A stretch of DNA of 64,000 bases from Altererythrobacter sp. BO-6 (GCF_011047315.1 NZ_CP049259.1:1364001-1428000), one strand, 5' to 3'; counted from the first letter of the stretch, positions 34,404 to 44,265 are shown. Translations and numbers: made by a program. Notes: generated by a model from the letters alone, not told the origin.

Positions 34404-34494
34404 CTGAAACCTAATCTAATAGGTGGTGATTCGCAACTGGTTTTGATTCGAAACCCGCTGTCCCGAAAATCAAGTTGAACAAAAGGATACGACC

Positions 34495-34839
34495 ATGACT
34501 CTCTCCCTCTCCAGCACCGGTCGTCTGGGCGCCCTTGCACTGGCGCTCGCCTATACCGGCATCACCTTTGGCGCACTGACCGCGCCTGCGCCTGCTTTCG
34601 CTGCCTCGAGCGGCCCCTATTATGTCGCCGAACTCGCCGCCCCCGCCAAGGAAGCCCGCACTGTCGCCGCCGGCGTGGCATGGTTCTGCGAAGGCACCAC
34701 TTGCAAGGCAGCCAAGGGCAACTCGCGCCCGCTTCGCCTGTGCCGTGGCATCGCTCGTGAATTCGGCGAAGTAACGAGCTTCAAGACGCAGGGTGAAGCC
34801 CTGGCCGAAGACGAGCTGGCCAAGTGCAACGGCAAGTGA
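34495..34839 (+). CDS. CC_3452-family secreted protein
   Basis: A 114-residue exported protein. After the signal peptide (cleavage after ...PAFA) comes a small domain (YYVAELAAPAKEARTVAAGV) with WFCEGTTCKAA and a later Cys pair (RLCRG, LAKC), four Cys in all, likely two disulfides. It matches small periplasmic proteins of alphaproteobacteria known only as CC_3452 type. Function unknown. It is followed by a strong terminator. Confidence 0.8.
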   Translation: MTLSLSSTGRLGALALALAYTGITFGALTAPAPAFAASSGPYYVAELAAPAKEARTVAAGVAWFCEGTTCKAAKGNSRPLRLCRGIAREFGEVTSFKTQGEALAEDELAKCNGK

Positions 34840-34888
34840 GCTGAACCCCATCTCCCGCCGGATCCTTCTCCAGGTCCGGCCATCCCCA

Positions 34889-34920
34889 AGGCCCCCTGCG
34901 TTCCCCAACGCCGGGGGCCT
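34889..34920 (+). terminator. Intrinsic terminator
   Basis: AGGCCCCC-TGCGTT-CCCC-AACGC-CGGGGGCCT forms a long two-part stem and is followed by CCCTTTATCC. It lies 50 bases after the CC_3452-type gene and just before the end of the convergent HAD gene, so it may serve both. Confidence 0.8.
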
Positions 34921-34934
34921 CCCTTTATCCGGGG

Positions 34935-35546
34935 TCAGATCAAGCCGCGCATGCGCAAATCGCGCTCAAGCGCAGTGGCATCGCCAAAATGATGTGCCTG
35001 CCAGCCAAGCTCGCGCGCGGAGGCAATGTTGGCCGCATTATCATCGATGAACAGCATCCGTTCTGCTGGAAAGCCAAAGCGGCTTTCGGCCAGCCGGAAT
35101 ATTGCCGGATCGGGCTTCACGAGCTTCTCCTGCCCCGAAACCACAATGTCGCGGAAATGGCCGAGTATCGGCTCGCTCGGAAAGAACTCGTCCCAGAACT
35201 CCGCCCCGAAGTTGGTGATCGCGAACAGCGGAACCTCGTTTGCAGCCAGCTGCCCGATCAGCTCCGCCGTGCCGGGCACCGGGCCCGGGATCGTGTCAAG
35301 AAAGCGATGGCGATAGGCATCGATCAGATGAGCGTAATCGGGAAAGAGCACTTTGCGTTCGGGCACCATTTCATCAAGCGGGCGCCCGGCATCATGCTGG
35401 AAATGCCATTCCTCGGTCACGACGTTGGCGCAGAACCAGTCCAGCTCTGCCGGATCGTCGATCAGCTGCGCGAAGAGGTGGCGCAGTTCCCATTGCACGA
35501 TCACGCGCCCGACATCGAATACGACCGCTTCAACCTGCACTGACAC
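34935..35546 (-). CDS. HAD-family hydrolase (YihX-like)
   Basis: A 203-residue haloacid-dehalogenase-type phosphatase. Motif I is VVFDVGRVIVQWE (a single Asp nucleophile followed by Gly, as in YihX and epoxide-hydrolase N-domains), motif II ITNFG, motif III KPDPAIF and motif IV FIDDNAANI. The GTG start at 35546 is set by GAGGAG nine bases upstream. Substrate unknown; YihX relatives dephosphorylate sugar phosphates. Confidence 0.88.
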   Translation of the reverse strand: MSVQVEAVVFDVGRVIVQWELRHLFAQLIDDPAELDWFCANVVTEEWHFQHDAGRPLDEMVPERKVLFPDYAHLIDAYRHRFLDTIPGPVPGTAELIGQLAANEVPLFAITNFGAEFWDEFFPSEPILGHFRDIVVSGQEKLVKPDPAIFRLAESRFGFPAERMLFIDDNAANIASARELGWQAHHFGDATALERDLRMRGLI

Positions 35547-35645
35547 TCTTTTCAGCTCCTCAAACAGCAACGGCCCGCGCTCCATGCGGAGGCGGGCCGG
35601 TTTGCTGCGTGACCGCCACAAAGGCGATCCGCCAAGCGGCGCAAA

Positions 35646-35771
35646 TCAGCCCTGGCGGGCCTTGAAGCGACGGTTGGTCTTGTTGATCACATAGGTCCGG
35701 CCGCGACGGCGGATGACACGGCAATCGCGGTGACGGTCTTTCAGCGACTTGAGGCTGTTACGGATCTTCAT
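35646..35771 (-). CDS. rpmJ: 50S ribosomal protein L36
   Basis: A 41-residue ribosomal protein ([20 protein letters not shown]...). It is the zinc-less form: three of the four zinc ligands of classical L36 are absent, only Cys17 remains. This form is normal in many alphaproteobacteria. It is a single-gene unit on the minus strand. Confidence 0.96.
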   Translation of the reverse strand: MKIRNSLKSLKDRHRDCRVIRRRGRTYVINKTNRRFKARQG

Positions 35772-35983
35772 GGCTCTATTTCCAAAAGTAAACGCGCCGG
35801 AGCTGCCCCCGACGCGGCAAAATCGAAGCGCGCCGTTAGCGCGGGAACAGATTCGGGTCAAGCTGCAAGCGGCCGGGAATCTTAACCGCAGGGTCACATT
35901 CTGCCTGAAATAGAGATAGGACGGCGATGCCGCACTGGCAATGCGCCAACGCCGCGGCTAGAGCCGGGGCAAGGAAACCGATC

Positions 35984-36601
35984 ATGACCCTTTCACGCAT
36001 ATCCCTGTTCGCATTGGCAGCAGCGGCACTCGCCGGTTGCGCTTCCACCCCGGCGCCGAGCCCGGTCGAGGTCACCCGCTTTCATAACGCGGCGGCGCTC
36101 GCCACCGCCGATCGCGGCACCGTGTTCGTCGCCAGCGCGCCCGGCAACGAGCAGGATTCGCTCGCACTTGGGCCTTACAAGGCTGCCGTCGCGGCCGAAC
36201 TGGGCCGACTTGGCTTCGCCGAAGCTGGTGGCGACAGCGCCCGCCTGATCGCGCAAGTGAAGCTGGAGCGCTTTACCATTGGCGGCGAAGATAAGCGCCG
36301 CGGCCCGGTAAGCGTGGGCATGGGCGGATCGACCGGCTCCTATGGTTCCGGTGTGGGCCTCGGCATCGGCATCAACCTGGGTGGTGGCGGATCGAGCGAG
36401 AGGCTCGGCACCGAGCTCAGCGTGATGCTGCGCGATCGCGCCACCAATGAAGCGGTGTGGGAAGGCCGGGCTCAATTCACCGTTTCGCCCAAATCTGAAC
36501 TCGCGCAGCCCTCGCGCAACGCCCAGGTCATCGCCGAAGCGCTGTTCCGTGATTTCCCCGGCAACAATGGCGAGACCGTGGAAGTAGAGGTTTCCGAGTG
36601 A
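35984..36601 (+). CDS. DUF4136-like lipoprotein
   Basis: A 205-residue lipoprotein with the lipobox LAGC after a signal sequence ([15 protein letters not shown]). The mature part has the alternate strands and Gly-rich loop ([14 protein letters not shown]) seen in DUF4136 proteins, and ends with a helix plus acidic tail. The residue after the lipid Cys is Ala, which predicts sorting to the outer membrane. The stop overlaps the GTG of the next gene. Confidence 0.75.
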   Translation: MTLSRISLFALAAAALAGCASTPAPSPVEVTRFHNAAALATADRGTVFVASAPGNEQDSLALGPYKAAVAAELGRLGFAEAGGDSARLIAQVKLERFTIGGEDKRRGPVSVGMGGSTGSYGSGVGLGIGINLGGGGSSERLGTELSVMLRDRATNEAVWEGRAQFTVSPKSELAQPSRNAQVIAEALFRDFPGNNGETVEVEVSE

Positions 36602-37728
36602 ACGACATCGCAATCGACGCCAATTTCGACAGTGGCAATATCGAAGTCCTGTCGGTTGACGGCAACACCGCCACGCTGGCGATCCGCAAGGACCACATGA
36701 GCGAATTCGCGCAATGGTTCCATTTCCGCGTGACCTGCGCGGCGGGAACCGAGCTTGAGCTCAAGATTACCGGCCTCAACCAATCGGCCTATCCCGGCGG
36801 CTGGCCTAGCTATGATGCCTGCGTCTCCGAAGACCGCGAATATTGGGCGCGCGCCGCCAGCAGCTTTGACAAGGACGAAGCCGATGGCACGCTGACGATC
36901 CGCTATACCCCGGCCAGCAATATCGCCTTCTTCGCCTATTTCGCCCCCTATTCGATGGAGCGGCACCACGATCTCGTCGCCGAGGCAGCCGCGAGCGAAG
37001 GGGTGGACCTGCTCCGTCTGGGCACCACGCTCGACGGCCAGCCGGTCGACTGCCTCGAACTGGGCGACGGCGAGACACAGGTCTGGATTACCGCCCGCCA
37101 GCACCCGGGCGAAACACAGGCCGAATGGTGGATCGAAGGCGCGCTGGAATGCCTGACCGATACCACGGACCCGGTCGCGCGCGCGCTGCGGGCACGCTGC
37201 CGCTTCCACATCGTGCCCAATTGCAATCCTGACGGATCGCGCCGCGGGCATCTGCGGACCAATGCGGTGGGGACCAACCTCAACCGCGAATGGGACAATC
37301 CGAGCGCGGACAAATCGCCCGAAGTCTTGGCGATCCTCAGCCATATGGACACGACCGGGTGTGATTTCGCGATCGACGTGCATGGCGACGAAGCGATCCC
37401 GGCGGTATTCCTGGCCGGGTTTGACGGCATCCCTTCGTGGACCGAGGAACTGGGCGCCAGCTATGACCGCTATCAGGCGATCCTTGACCGGCGCACGCCC
37501 GATTTCCAGACCAAGCTGGGCTATCCCAAGGCCGCCAAGGGCAAGGCCAATCTGTCCATGTGCACCAACCAGCTGGCAGAACGCTTCGGCGCGACCGCCA
37601 TGACGCTGGAAATGCCCTACAAGGATCTGGCCGATGCGCCCGAGCCCGAGCAGGGTTGGAGCCCGGAGCGCTGCAAGCTGCTGGCGCGCGACTGCCTCGC
37701 CGCGCTGCTTGAGTGGCTCGACAGCTAG
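36598..37728 (+). CDS. M14-family metallocarboxypeptidase (cytosolic type)
   Basis: A 376-residue enzyme with an N-terminal beta domain (residues 1-120) and a C-terminal M14 domain, the layout of cytosolic carboxypeptidases. Zinc ligands are in RQHPGETQ (H..E) and DVHGDE (His); the substrate/carboxylate Arg lies in NLNREWDNP; and the catalytic Glu is in TLEMPYKD. There is no signal peptide. It starts with GTG in the stop of the lipoprotein gene (GTGA). It probably removes C-terminal residues from peptides in the cytoplasm; the substrate is unknown. Confidence 0.9.
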   Translation: MNDIAIDANFDSGNIEVLSVDGNTATLAIRKDHMSEFAQWFHFRVTCAAGTELELKITGLNQSAYPGGWPSYDACVSEDREYWARAASSFDKDEADGTLTIRYTPASNIAFFAYFAPYSMERHHDLVAEAAASEGVDLLRLGTTLDGQPVDCLELGDGETQVWITARQHPGETQAEWWIEGALECLTDTTDPVARALRARCRFHIVPNCNPDGSRRGHLRTNAVGTNLNREWDNPSADKSPEVLAILSHMDTTGCDFAIDVHGDEAIPAVFLAGFDGIPSWTEELGASYDRYQAILDRRTPDFQTKLGYPKAAKGKANLSMCTNQLAERFGATAMTLEMPYKDLADAPEPEQGWSPERCKLLARDCLAALLEWLDS

Positions 37729-38144
37729 CTGTCGAGACTCGCCGGGCCAAAGGCGCGGGGAAGCAGCGCAGATAGCGTGGTTTGCACTACCTCGTCTTCG
37801 CCCGCGCACCATACCACCGGATCGGTGCCGCCGAGTTCCGCAAGTTCGTTGAGCACCTGGCGGCAACGGCCGCAGGGAGTGATGGGCGCAGCTGTGTCGC
37901 CGATCACGGCCACTTCTTCCAGCCCGCCACGGTGCCCGTCATCCATCGCCTTCGCCACAGCAACAGTCTCGGCACACAGCGCCAAACCGTAGCTGGCATT
38001 CTCGATATTGGTGCCGGTCACCACGGTTCCATCGGCAAAACGCAGCGCCGCGCCCACGCGAAAGTTTGAATAGGGTGAATAGGAAGTGTCGAGCGCGCGC
38101 CGCGCGGCGGCGATCAGGCTGTCCCGGTTATTGTCTTCGCTCAT
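37725..38144 (-). CDS. cdd: Cytidine deaminase
   Basis: A 139-residue tetrameric-type enzyme that converts cytidine and deoxycytidine to uridine. Visible: [13 protein letters not shown], the catalytic CAE (LALCAETVA) and the zinc motif PCGRCRQ. The stop overlaps that of the convergent carboxypeptidase gene. It is the last of three co-directional genes (UPF0262, GH25-like, cdd). Confidence 0.96.
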   Translation of the reverse strand: MSEDNNRDSLIAAARRALDTSYSPYSNFRVGAALRFADGTVVTGTNIENASYGLALCAETVAVAKAMDDGHRGGLEEVAVIGDTAAPITPCGRCRQVLNELAELGGTDPVVWCAGEDEVVQTTLSALLPRAFGPASLDS

Positions 38145-38157
38145 TGCGCTCTCCCGC

Positions 38158-38865
38158 TCATGGCTGCACTACCGCCCATTCGACCGGTTCTTCCGAGGCT
38201 TCGGTATGCCGCGCGCGATTGGCTGTCCAGAGCAGCCACGGCCGCCCGGCATAGCGCGGCAGGAAGCGGTCGCGTTCGAGCCATAGGTCCCGCTCCATTC
38301 GCGCCGCAATACCATAACGCGTCTCGAAAGCTTCGGACAGCTTCAGGATCACCGGCTTGCCGGTGTGCATCTCCACCTGGTTGACGAAGGTCAGCAGCTC
38401 GCTTTCGACCGCGGCATCGCTGACCGTTTCGGCGCAGGCGTCGGCTGTCGTTTCCAGCGCGATCGCCGGAGGCAACAGCGAGGCATCGCGCGGCACCATG
38501 GTGACAAAATTGGCCGATTGCGCGTCAGCCGTGGCACAGGGATCGAAGCGATGCAGCGCCCCTACCTTCAAGCCTGCCCGCCGGGCGGTGGCCAGATTGC
38601 GACCAAACCGCCCATCCTGCCCGTCCGCGCCGGAACTGGCCTCCAGATAGGCGAAACTGCCGCCCAACGCTCGCACGGTCTCGAACCCGACCAGCCCGTT
38701 ATATTCGCTGATGACCACGCCCTGTTCGGGATAGGTGGTTTCGTCAGGCGCAAATTGCTGGATATCCCACCAGTACCAGGCCGCTCCCAGCAAAGCTGCC
38801 AGCAGCACCAGTGCCGCCAATTGCATCCGCCATGGGCGGCGCGCCGGCCTGCGTTTCCGGGCCAT
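38158..38865 (-). CDS. GH25 (lysozyme-fold) membrane-anchored protein, catalytic acids missing
   Basis: A 235-residue protein with an N-terminal basic, then transmembrane segment (LAALVLLAALLGAAWYWW) and a GH25 barrel (SEYNGLVGFETVRALGGSFA). In active GH25 muramidases the first strand reads GIDVS and a later strand DxE; here they read GVVIS and ALE, so the first Asp and the Asp of DxE are gone and only the Glu remains. It is therefore probably a non-catalytic peptidoglycan-binding protein. It starts five bases after the UPF0262 gene. Confidence 0.8.
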   Translation of the reverse strand: MARKRRPARRPWRMQLAALVLLAALLGAAWYWWDIQQFAPDETTYPEQGVVISEYNGLVGFETVRALGGSFAYLEASSGADGQDGRFGRNLATARRAGLKVGALHRFDPCATADAQSANFVTMVPRDASLLPPAIALETTADACAETVSDAAVESELLTFVNQVEMHTGKPVILKLSEAFETRYGIAARMERDLWLERDRFLPRYAGRPWLLWTANRARHTEASEEPVEWAVVQP

Positions 38866-38870
38866 CGCAA

Positions 38871-39356
38871 TCAGCCCTTGATGTGCAGCACGCAGATCAG
38901 CGTGAACAGCCGCCGCGCGGTGGGGAAATCGGTGTCGACCTTGCCGTCGAGCCGTTCGAGCAGCAGCTCCGCCGCATGGTCGTGAATGCCGCGCCGGGCC
39001 ATGTCGATCGCCTCGATCTCGCTTGGGGTCGCCTTGCGGATCGCCTGGTAATAGCTGTCGCAAATGGCGAAATACTCGCGGATCGGGCGGCGGAAGCGGG
39101 CAAGTCCGATCAGCAGCGTTTCGAGCTGCTGCTCATCCTCGCTGCGGATATCCATCGACAGCCGTCCGTCCATCACCGCCAGATGCAAGCGATAGGGGCC
39201 GTTCGCCCCGCGGGCGGCGCTACGCAGCGGCTTGAAGCTGTTTTCCTCGATCAGGTCGAAGATCGCGACTCGCCGCTCTTGCTCGACATCGGCATTGCGC
39301 CAGATGATCGTCTCCTCGTCGAGCGAGATATGGGCAATGCGGAAATCTTCAGCCAT
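38871..39356 (-). CDS. UPF0262 family protein
   Basis: A 161-residue soluble protein of unknown function, restricted mostly to alphaproteobacteria. Typical family stretches are ERRVAIFDLIEENSF, YRLHLAVMDGRL and RREYFAICDSYYQAIR-like (RPIREYFAICDSY). It is the first gene of the UPF0262-GH25-cdd group and is divergent from dnaB, with 138 bp between. Confidence 0.92.
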   Translation of the reverse strand: MAEDFRIAHISLDEETIIWRNADVEQERRVAIFDLIEENSFKPLRSAARGANGPYRLHLAVMDGRLSMDIRSEDEQQLETLLIGLARFRRPIREYFAICDSYYQAIRKATPSEIEAIDMARRGIHDHAAELLLERLDGKVDTDFPTARRLFTLICVLHIKG

Positions 39357-39494
39357 GATGAAGCCGCCTTTCGCAGATGCAGCAGGCAGGTTTCAAGCAT
39401 TTCCGCGCGCCATCCCCGCTATCCACAAGCATGTGCGCCAAATTTGCCAGCATTGCCCCTTGGCTTCGGCCGGTGTCGCGCGCAATAGGGTCCG

Positions 39495-41003
39495 ATGTCC
39501 GAAAGCGATGTGATCACCCGGCCCGAAGCTGAAACTGTCAAGACTGCCCGCCTGCCTGCAAATCTCGAGGCGGAAGCGGCGTTGCTTGGTGCCGTGCTGA
39601 TCGACAATCGCGTGATCGAGGAATTGCGCACGCCGCTGCGCGCGGAGCATTTCTTCGAGCCGCTGCACCAGCGCATCTATGAGCGCGTGCTCAAGCTGAT
39701 CGAGCGCAACGCCACGGCCAGCCCGGTGACGCTGAAGCCTTATTTCGACGGTGACGAAGCGCTCAAACAGCTCGGCGGCACCAGCTATCTGGCACAATTG
39801 ACGCAGGACGGGATGGGGCTGCTGGCGGCGGGCGAACTGGCGCAGCAGATTTACGACCTGGCCCTGCTCCGGGAACTGGTAAGCGTGGGCCGCGGGCTGG
39901 TCGAAGGCGCGCTCGACACCAGCGACGAAGTCTCCCCGATGGACCGCATCTCGGACGCGGAGGCGCAGCTCTACCGTGTGGCGGATGGCGCGGCCACTGG
40001 CAGCGAAGCATCGAGTTTCCGCAGCGCGGCGATGACTGCGATCAAGATGGCCGAAGCGGCGATGAACTCGGGTGGTGGCCTCTCAGGCAAGACCACCGGG
40101 CTCGACGTGATCGACCGCAAGACCAGCGGCCTCCACAATTCGGACCTTATCATCCTGGCCGGTCGGCCGGGCATGGGCAAGACCTCGCTGGCCACCAATA
40201 TCGCCTTCAACTGCGCCGAAGAGCACCTCAAGTGGCAACGCGACGGGGGCGAATTCAATTATGGCGCGCCGGTGGCTTTCTTCAGCCTGGAAATGAGTGC
40301 TGACCAGCTCGCTACGCGTATCCTGGCCGAACAGGCGGAGATCAGCTCAGAAGCGCTGCGCAGCGGCAAGCTTTCGCGCGACGAATTCCAGCAGCTGTCT
40401 TTCGCCAGCCAGCAACTGGCCGAATTGCCGCTTTACATCGACGACACGCCCGCGCTCACCATTGCCGCACTGCGGACCCGCGCGCGACGGTTGAAGCGGC
40501 GCCACGATATCGGGCTGATCGTGGTCGACTATCTCCAGCTGCTGCAAGGCTCGGGCCGCGCCAACGACAACCGCGTGAACGAGATTTCGGAGATCAGCCG
40601 CGGCCTGAAGACACTGGCCAAGGAACTGAGCGTGCCGGTGATCGCGCTGTCGCAGCTCAGCCGCGCGGTCGAACAGCGCGAGGACAAGCGCCCGCAGCTG
40701 TCGGACCTGCGCGAATCCGGCTCGATCGAGCAAGACGCCGACATGGTGTGGTTCATTTATCGCGCGGATTATTACCATGAGGCCTCGCGCCCCGACATGC
40801 CGACCGAGACGACATCAGCCGAAGCGACCGAGAAATACCGCATCTGGGAAGAGCGCTATCTCGAGCTCAAGAACAAGGCGACGCTGATCGTGGCCAAGCA
40901 GCGCCACGGCTCGACCGGCAACGTCCCGCTCCATTTCCAGAGCGAAATCACCAAGTTCACCTCGCCCAATATCCGCGACTATTCGGATTACGGGATCGAC
41001 TGA
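39495..41003 (+). CDS. dnaB: Replicative DNA helicase DnaB
   Basis: A 502-residue hexameric 5'-3' helicase of the replisome. The N-terminal domain (NLEAEAALLGAVLIDN) interacts with primase; the RecA-like core has Walker A GRPGMGKTS, Walker B (LIVVDYLQLL), and the conserved SQLSRAVEQREDKRPQLSDL and arginine-finger region. Length is normal. No intein was seen. Confidence 0.98.
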   Translation: MSESDVITRPEAETVKTARLPANLEAEAALLGAVLIDNRVIEELRTPLRAEHFFEPLHQRIYERVLKLIERNATASPVTLKPYFDGDEALKQLGGTSYLAQLTQDGMGLLAAGELAQQIYDLALLRELVSVGRGLVEGALDTSDEVSPMDRISDAEAQLYRVADGAATGSEASSFRSAAMTAIKMAEAAMNSGGGLSGKTTGLDVIDRKTSGLHNSDLIILAGRPGMGKTSLATNIAFNCAEEHLKWQRDGGEFNYGAPVAFFSLEMSADQLATRILAEQAEISSEALRSGKLSRDEFQQLSFASQQLAELPLYIDDTPALTIAALRTRARRLKRRHDIGLIVVDYLQLLQGSGRANDNRVNEISEISRGLKTLAKELSVPVIALSQLSRAVEQREDKRPQLSDLRESGSIEQDADMVWFIYRADYYHEASRPDMPTETTSAEATEKYRIWEERYLELKNKATLIVAKQRHGSTGNVPLHFQSEITKFTSPNIRDYSDYGID

Positions 41004-41010
41004 ACTGTCG

Positions 41011-42204
41011 TCACACCCCCAGGTTCAGCCGCCGCGCCACGGTGTAATCGAGCACGGAAACCAGAAACCAGGAAATCCGCCAGCGAATGCGGCTGAACAG
41101 TGTCGCCTCACGGCGGTACCATTCGAGAGTCACGGGCTTGCTCGATCGCTCCAAATGATCGATCAAACCGCGCACCTGCCGCGCAAGTTCTGCATCTTCG
41201 ACCCGCACCATCAGTTCCAGGTTAAGCCTGATCGAGCGCATATCGAAATTGGCACTGCCGAAATAGGTGACATCGTCGATAACCAGCAGTTTGGTGTGCA
41301 ACTTGCAGGGCTCGAATTCGGCGACCTGCACGCCCGAACGCAGCAAAGGCCCGTAAAGCGCGCGCGAGGCGCCGATGGTGGTGGTGTTGTCAGACTTTCC
41401 GGCCATCACCAGCCGCGCCGATCCGCGCTGAGCCAGTTGGCGGATAAGCCGCCGCATGCTGCGCGGCGGCGAGAAATAGGCCATCACCAGGTCGAGCCGT
41501 TTGCCGCGCGCAATGTCGAGCTTGACGCGCCGAGCCCAGGCGCTGGTAATGCGGGTGGGCCCGCCCAGCAGCAGCTGCACGCTATCATCGCCTTCGTTCC
41601 AGTCCCGCACCAGCCGCCTGATCGCCAGGAACTGCGAGCCGCCATTATCCACCCAGCGCTCAAGTTCGCGGAACCACGCGACGAAGCTGGCCACGACCGG
41701 CCCTTCGATCGTAACACCAAGGTCATTCCAGCCGTTTTTCTGCGGCGGTGCGAAATAATGGTCAGAAACATTGAAGCCGCCGGTCATGACTTTGGCGCGA
41801 TCCGCGATCGCGAATTTCTGGTGGTTGCGGATCAGGTAGCGCACGTTCCAGCGCGGCGAAAACATGCTGAAATTACCTCCCGCGCTCAGAAGCGGATCGA
41901 AGAAACTTGGCTCTGCATCTGTCCCGAACGCATCGACGATCAGTCGCACATCGACCCCGCGCTGCGCTGCGCGAACCAGCGCTCCACGCACCTCGGTACC
42001 GGTGTGGTCGGCCTGGAACATGTAAAAGCAGAGCTCAAGCGTCTCACGCGCTCCGTCAATCAGAGCGACGAGACTGGCCAGCCGCTCTCGGCCCTCAGGG
42101 TGGAGTGTGAAACTATGCCCTCCGCCTGCGACAGAAAATGCCGGTGGGTCGCGGTAATCCACGCTCGGATCGGGCAGTGTCATGGTGCCATCGGGTTCGG
42201 CCAT
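41011..42204 (-). CDS. Phospholipase D-like protein / cardiolipin synthase
   Basis: A 397-residue protein with two PLD catalytic motifs: NHQKFAIADRAKVMTGGFN and LHTKLLVIDDVTYFGSANFD. Two such HxKxxxxD motifs in one chain are typical of bacterial cardiolipin synthases. There is no N-terminal transmembrane pair, and a hydrophobic/basic region near the C-terminus (RWRISWFLVSVLDYTV) may bind the membrane. It converges on dnaB with seven bases between. Confidence 0.88.
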   Translation of the reverse strand: MAEPDGTMTLPDPSVDYRDPPAFSVAGGGHSFTLHPEGRERLASLVALIDGARETLELCFYMFQADHTGTEVRGALVRAAQRGVDVRLIVDAFGTDAEPSFFDPLLSAGGNFSMFSPRWNVRYLIRNHQKFAIADRAKVMTGGFNVSDHYFAPPQKNGWNDLGVTIEGPVVASFVAWFRELERWVDNGGSQFLAIRRLVRDWNEGDDSVQLLLGGPTRITSAWARRVKLDIARGKRLDLVMAYFSPPRSMRRLIRQLAQRGSARLVMAGKSDNTTTIGASRALYGPLLRSGVQVAEFEPCKLHTKLLVIDDVTYFGSANFDMRSIRLNLELMVRVEDAELARQVRGLIDHLERSSKPVTLEWYRREATLFSRIRWRISWFLVSVLDYTVARRLNLGV

Positions 42205-42313
42205 GGCTGCGCTTTAGGGCAAGGTAGCTACTCTGCGCAATTTCTTGACTCGCGGGCGCGTGCCACCTATCTGGCGCGCTTTCCCGGCAAACCTATTTGC
42301 ATGAGAGGCCTTC

Positions 42314-42658
42314 ATGGCACGCGTTACCGTTGAAGATTGCGTCGACAAGGTTCCCAACCGCTTCGACCTCGTCCTGCTGGCAGCCCAGCGCGCTCGCGAA
42401 ATTTCCGGCGGCGCCGAGCTGACAATTGATCGCGATCGTGACAAAAACCCCGTCGTTGCTCTGCGCGAGATCGCCGAGCAGACCATCCGTCCGGCCGAAC
42501 TGCACGAAGCGGTGGTAACGAACCTGCAGAAGATCCTGCCCGACGACGAGGACGAGGCCGATGAAATCGGCTCGCTCAGCCAGTCGGCCGAAGCGCTGCG
42601 GATCACTGCATCGGCGCCGGCGCGTTCGACCTCGATCGGTTCCGATTTCGACGGCTGA
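42314..42658 (+). CDS. rpoZ: RNA polymerase omega subunit
   Basis: A 114-residue subunit that helps assemble beta' into RNA polymerase. The N-terminal [20 protein letters not shown] and the helix LAAQRAREI are standard; the C-terminal part after about residue 75 is an acidic, poorly conserved tail. A strong terminator follows. Confidence 0.97.
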   Translation: MARVTVEDCVDKVPNRFDLVLLAAQRAREISGGAELTIDRDRDKNPVVALREIAEQTIRPAELHEAVVTNLQKILPDDEDEADEIGSLSQSAEALRITASAPARSTSIGSDFDG

Positions 42659-42683
42659 TCCTCTGCCAGAGCGACAACCAAGA

Positions 42684-42709
42684 GGCCGCCCCCTACCGGG
42701 CGGCCTTTC
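42684..42709 (+). terminator. rpoZ terminator
   Basis: GGCCGCCC-CTACC-GGGCGGCC is an eight-pair GC stem followed by TTTCTGTTT. It is 25 bases after the rpoZ stop. Confidence 0.85.
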
Positions 42710-42763
42710 TGTTTGGCCGATATGCCCCTATGATCGGCTCAGCAGAGCGCAAGCGGGGGCGTG

Positions 42764-43843
42764 ATGAGCGAAATCGGCGAAGCACTGGGCACAGCAAGTG
42801 AAGGCGGATTGTTCGCCAAGGCGGTCGGCAGCGAAGCAGGCGGGCCACCCGCAAACGGGCACTTCACCGAAGGCGCATGCCTCAATTGCGGGACCGCATT
42901 GGTCGGCGCACATTGCCATGGCTGCGGGCAGAAAGCGCATCTTCACCGCACGCTGGGCGCCTTCCTGCATGATTTGCTGCATGGCGCGCTGCATCTCGAC
43001 GGCAAGATCTGGCGCACCCTGCCGCTACTTATTTTCAAGCCCGGTGCGCTGACCCGTCGGTATATCGACGGCGAACGCGCCAAATTCATCAGCCCGATGG
43101 CGCTGTTCCTGTTTTCCGTTTTCCTGATGTTCGCGGTGTTCCAGGCGATCGGACTGACTACGCCGACCGAGTTCAATGGCCAAATCGAGCGACCCGTAGA
43201 AATGCGGGCAAACCTGGAACAGGCCCTGGCGGAGGCGACGAGCGAGCGCGACACAGCGCGCGCCGCGCTGGAAGCCATACCCCTGCAGGACCCGCGGCGC
43301 GCTGCTGCCGAAGAACGGTTCGAATCCGCCGCGAGCGCGCTGTCAGCGCTCGAGAAGACCAGCGCGTTTGCACTTGGGGAGGATTCGCAACTGACATTCA
43401 ACGCCACCGGGATATCGGCAATAGACGATGGTTTGATCAAGAAGTGGCGCGAACATCCCGAACTGATGCTCTACAAGCTGCAAGCCAATGCTTATAAATT
43501 CAGCTGGCTGCTGATCCCGCTCTCGATTCCCTTCGTGTGGCTGGTGTTCGCCTGGAAGCGCCGCTTCAAGGCCTACGATCACGCGATTTTCGTAACCTAT
43601 TCGATCGCCTTTGTGTCGCTGCTGTTTATCGCCCTGTCGCTGCTTGCCAGCATGGGGATGGCCGGGGGATGGATCTTTGCCGCCCTGGCGGTCATCCCGC
43701 CGATCCACATGTACAAGCAGCTGCGCGGAACCTACGCGCTATCCCGCTTTTCGGCGCTGTGGCGACTGGTGTTTATAAGCTTCTCGATCCTGCTGATCCT
43801 GGTGCTTTTCCTGCAGGTCCTGCTGTTACTGGGCGCATTCTGA
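42764..43843 (+). CDS. DUF3667 membrane protein
   Basis: A 359-residue protein. An N-terminal zinc ribbon (CLNCGTALVGAHCHGCGQKA, two CxxC pairs) precedes the family's characteristic GDG-less helix (LLHGALHLDGKIWRTLPLLI). Transmembrane segments follow at about 110-130, 245-265, 280-310 and 330-355; a coiled coil of about 60 residues lies between the first and second. ATG 42764 is preferred over the GTG just before it. Family function is unknown. Confidence 0.85.
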   Translation: MSEIGEALGTASEGGLFAKAVGSEAGGPPANGHFTEGACLNCGTALVGAHCHGCGQKAHLHRTLGAFLHDLLHGALHLDGKIWRTLPLLIFKPGALTRRYIDGERAKFISPMALFLFSVFLMFAVFQAIGLTTPTEFNGQIERPVEMRANLEQALAEATSERDTARAALEAIPLQDPRRAAAEERFESAASALSALEKTSAFALGEDSQLTFNATGISAIDDGLIKKWREHPELMLYKLQANAYKFSWLLIPLSIPFVWLVFAWKRRFKAYDHAIFVTYSIAFVSLLFIALSLLASMGMAGGWIFAALAVIPPIHMYKQLRGTYALSRFSALWRLVFISFSILLILVLFLQVLLLLGAF

Positions 43844-43851
43844 CCTGAGCG

Positions 43852-44235
43852 TCAGGGACACGGATAACGCTTCCGCATCAAGTCGGCGAAAGCGACCTTG
43901 ATCGTGGTGGTCTGCTGCGCGGGAGCTGGATAGCTGCGCAAATGGCCCAGGAATTCACCGGATCCCATCGATTGCTTGCCTGGCGGCGGGCAACTGTGCG
44001 GCGGGCGCCCGGCCTCCTTGTCGGCGACGATACGCGCGCGATAGGCTTCGCCCGCTGCCTGCGCTTCGCCCTTCAGAAGTTTGATGTCGCCGGAAAACAT
44101 CGCCATCATGCCCTTCTTTTGCAGCTTCTCGGCACGCTGGAGGAAATCCGCTACCGACATATCGCCGGGCGCGGCGGCCAATGCAGCAGGGAGGAAAAGC
44201 AGGCCCGCTGTCAGCATAAGGGTCTTCGCACGCAT
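43852..44235 (-). CDS. Secreted Rap1a/Tai-like protein
   Basis: A 127-residue exported protein (signal peptide ending ...AALAAA). The mature part has an N-terminal helix (VADFLQRAEKL), a Cys in PHSCPPPG and a final PCP, a layout similar to the Rap1a/Tai immunity-type family (disulfide linking the middle with the C-terminal PC). No effector gene is nearby, so an immunity role is not shown. Its ATG abuts the T-run of the ftsH terminator. Confidence 0.7.
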   Translation of the reverse strand: MRAKTLMLTAGLLFLPAALAAAPGDMSVADFLQRAEKLQKKGMMAMFSGDIKLLKGEAQAAGEAYRARIVADKEAGRPPHSCPPPGKQSMGSGEFLGHLRSYPAPAQQTTTIKVAFADLMRKRYPCP

Positions 44236-44265
44236 AAAAAAGGGCTCCGTCTGGTTGCGGAGCCC
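44236..44265 (-). terminator. ftsH terminator, abutting the next start codon
   Basis: On the minus strand GGGCTCCG-CAACCAGA-CGGAGCCC is a perfect eight-pair stem followed by six T, and the next base begins the ATG of the Rap1a-like gene. The only Shine-Dalgarno-like sequence for that gene, GGAG, is inside the 3' arm of the stem. Confidence 0.85.
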
